Source: Serripes groenlandicus (taxonomy: Eukaryota > Mollusca > Bivalvia > Cardiida > Cardiidae). From it: a DNA stretch of 64,000 nt. The notes beneath the pieces are model-generated. The model was not told the DNA's origin and made no database searches. It saw only the letters and a list, made by a program, of their open reading frames with translations. Position 1 is the stretch's first letter. Every line of letters begins with the position of its first letter. Shown piece by piece: positions 63,701 to 64,000 of this stretch. The position numbers and the translations under genes were made by a program. The stretch spans positions 29,986,629 through 30,050,628 of the forward strand of contig JASEVX010000011.1 in the NCBI GenBank assembly GCA_031761405.1, given 5' to 3'.

Positions 63701-64000
63701 TCATTTATAGTTAAATGCTAAATTGTGAAAAGCCAGTCAGTGATAACATTGTATCAAGAAAACATCAGAGCAATCAAAACTGATGCTGTGCTGTTTTCAA
63801 AAGACATATCTTTTCGAGGAATTGGTTCAGTTTAATGAAATATTCAAATTGTCACATGTTCCAGTAATCGCGAGTCAACTGATAATGATTTGTCAAACAC
63901 TAAGTTTAAATGAAGGTGACAAATTTCATTGTTATCTCGAAGTCAAACAATCAATTGTCAAAATTTTCATCTTTAAAATTTGTGACCTTGACCTTCTGTG
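63701..64000. other. No recognised gene; start of a GACCTTGACC-rich repeat
   Basis: Unique-looking flank. The last bases (TTGTGACCTTGACCTTCTGTG) suggest another such repeat continuing outside the window. Confidence 0.4.

Overview
The window looks like non-coding, repeat-dense DNA from an invertebrate animal, most likely a marine bivalve mollusc. This is an inference from AT-rich sequence, spliced genes with GT-AG introns, tRNA-derived SINEs, and dispersed repeats rich in GACCTTGACC. I see no bacterial operon structure, rRNA or functional tRNA, and no ordinary single-function host gene. Every coding region I can support belongs to a mobile element.

Region 1 (1-30253) is a mosaic of small non-autonomous elements. 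The commonest is a ~230-bp hairpin MITE with TTAACCCTTTCC / GGAAAGGGTTAA ends, about 35 whole or partial copies, sometimes nested in one another. Around it lie tRNA-derived SINEs (several with clear target-site duplications), Helitron-like repeats, foldback repeats, and elements whose short inverted ends flank tandem arrays of ~150-160-bp units.

Region 2 (30254-46329) is the most interesting part: a ~16-kb element inserted in one of the MITEs. Its two ends carry dense arrays of the palindrome TTCATGAA. Inside are two divergently transcribed spliced genes: a five-exon, 938-residue DDE transposase of the tnp2/CACTA (EnSpm) type with an N-terminal C2H2 finger (minus strand), and a six-exon, 373-residue protein ending in a BEN-like DNA-binding domain (plus strand). 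All splice phases agree. I propose that the BEN protein is the partner that recognises the end arrays, as TnpA does in plant Spm. Its introns have collected a hAT-type MITE, a Helitron-like element and two copies of another dispersed repeat.

Region 3 (46330-50083) returns to small repeats, including a foldback element with minisatellite arms and a third TIR-plus-tandem-array element.

Region 4 (50084-63695) is a Ty3/Gypsy LTR retrotransposon with nearly identical LTRs and a 5-bp target duplication GTAAT. Its integrase lies upstream of the reverse transcriptase (Gmr1-like order), but RT is truncated and RNase H is missing, and gag has an in-frame TGA. A 6.8-kb DIRS-type tyrosine-recombinase retrotransposon sits on the minus strand within its 3' LTR. 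It has inverted terminal repeats, an internal complementary region, and RT/RNase H and recombinase frames that look intact.
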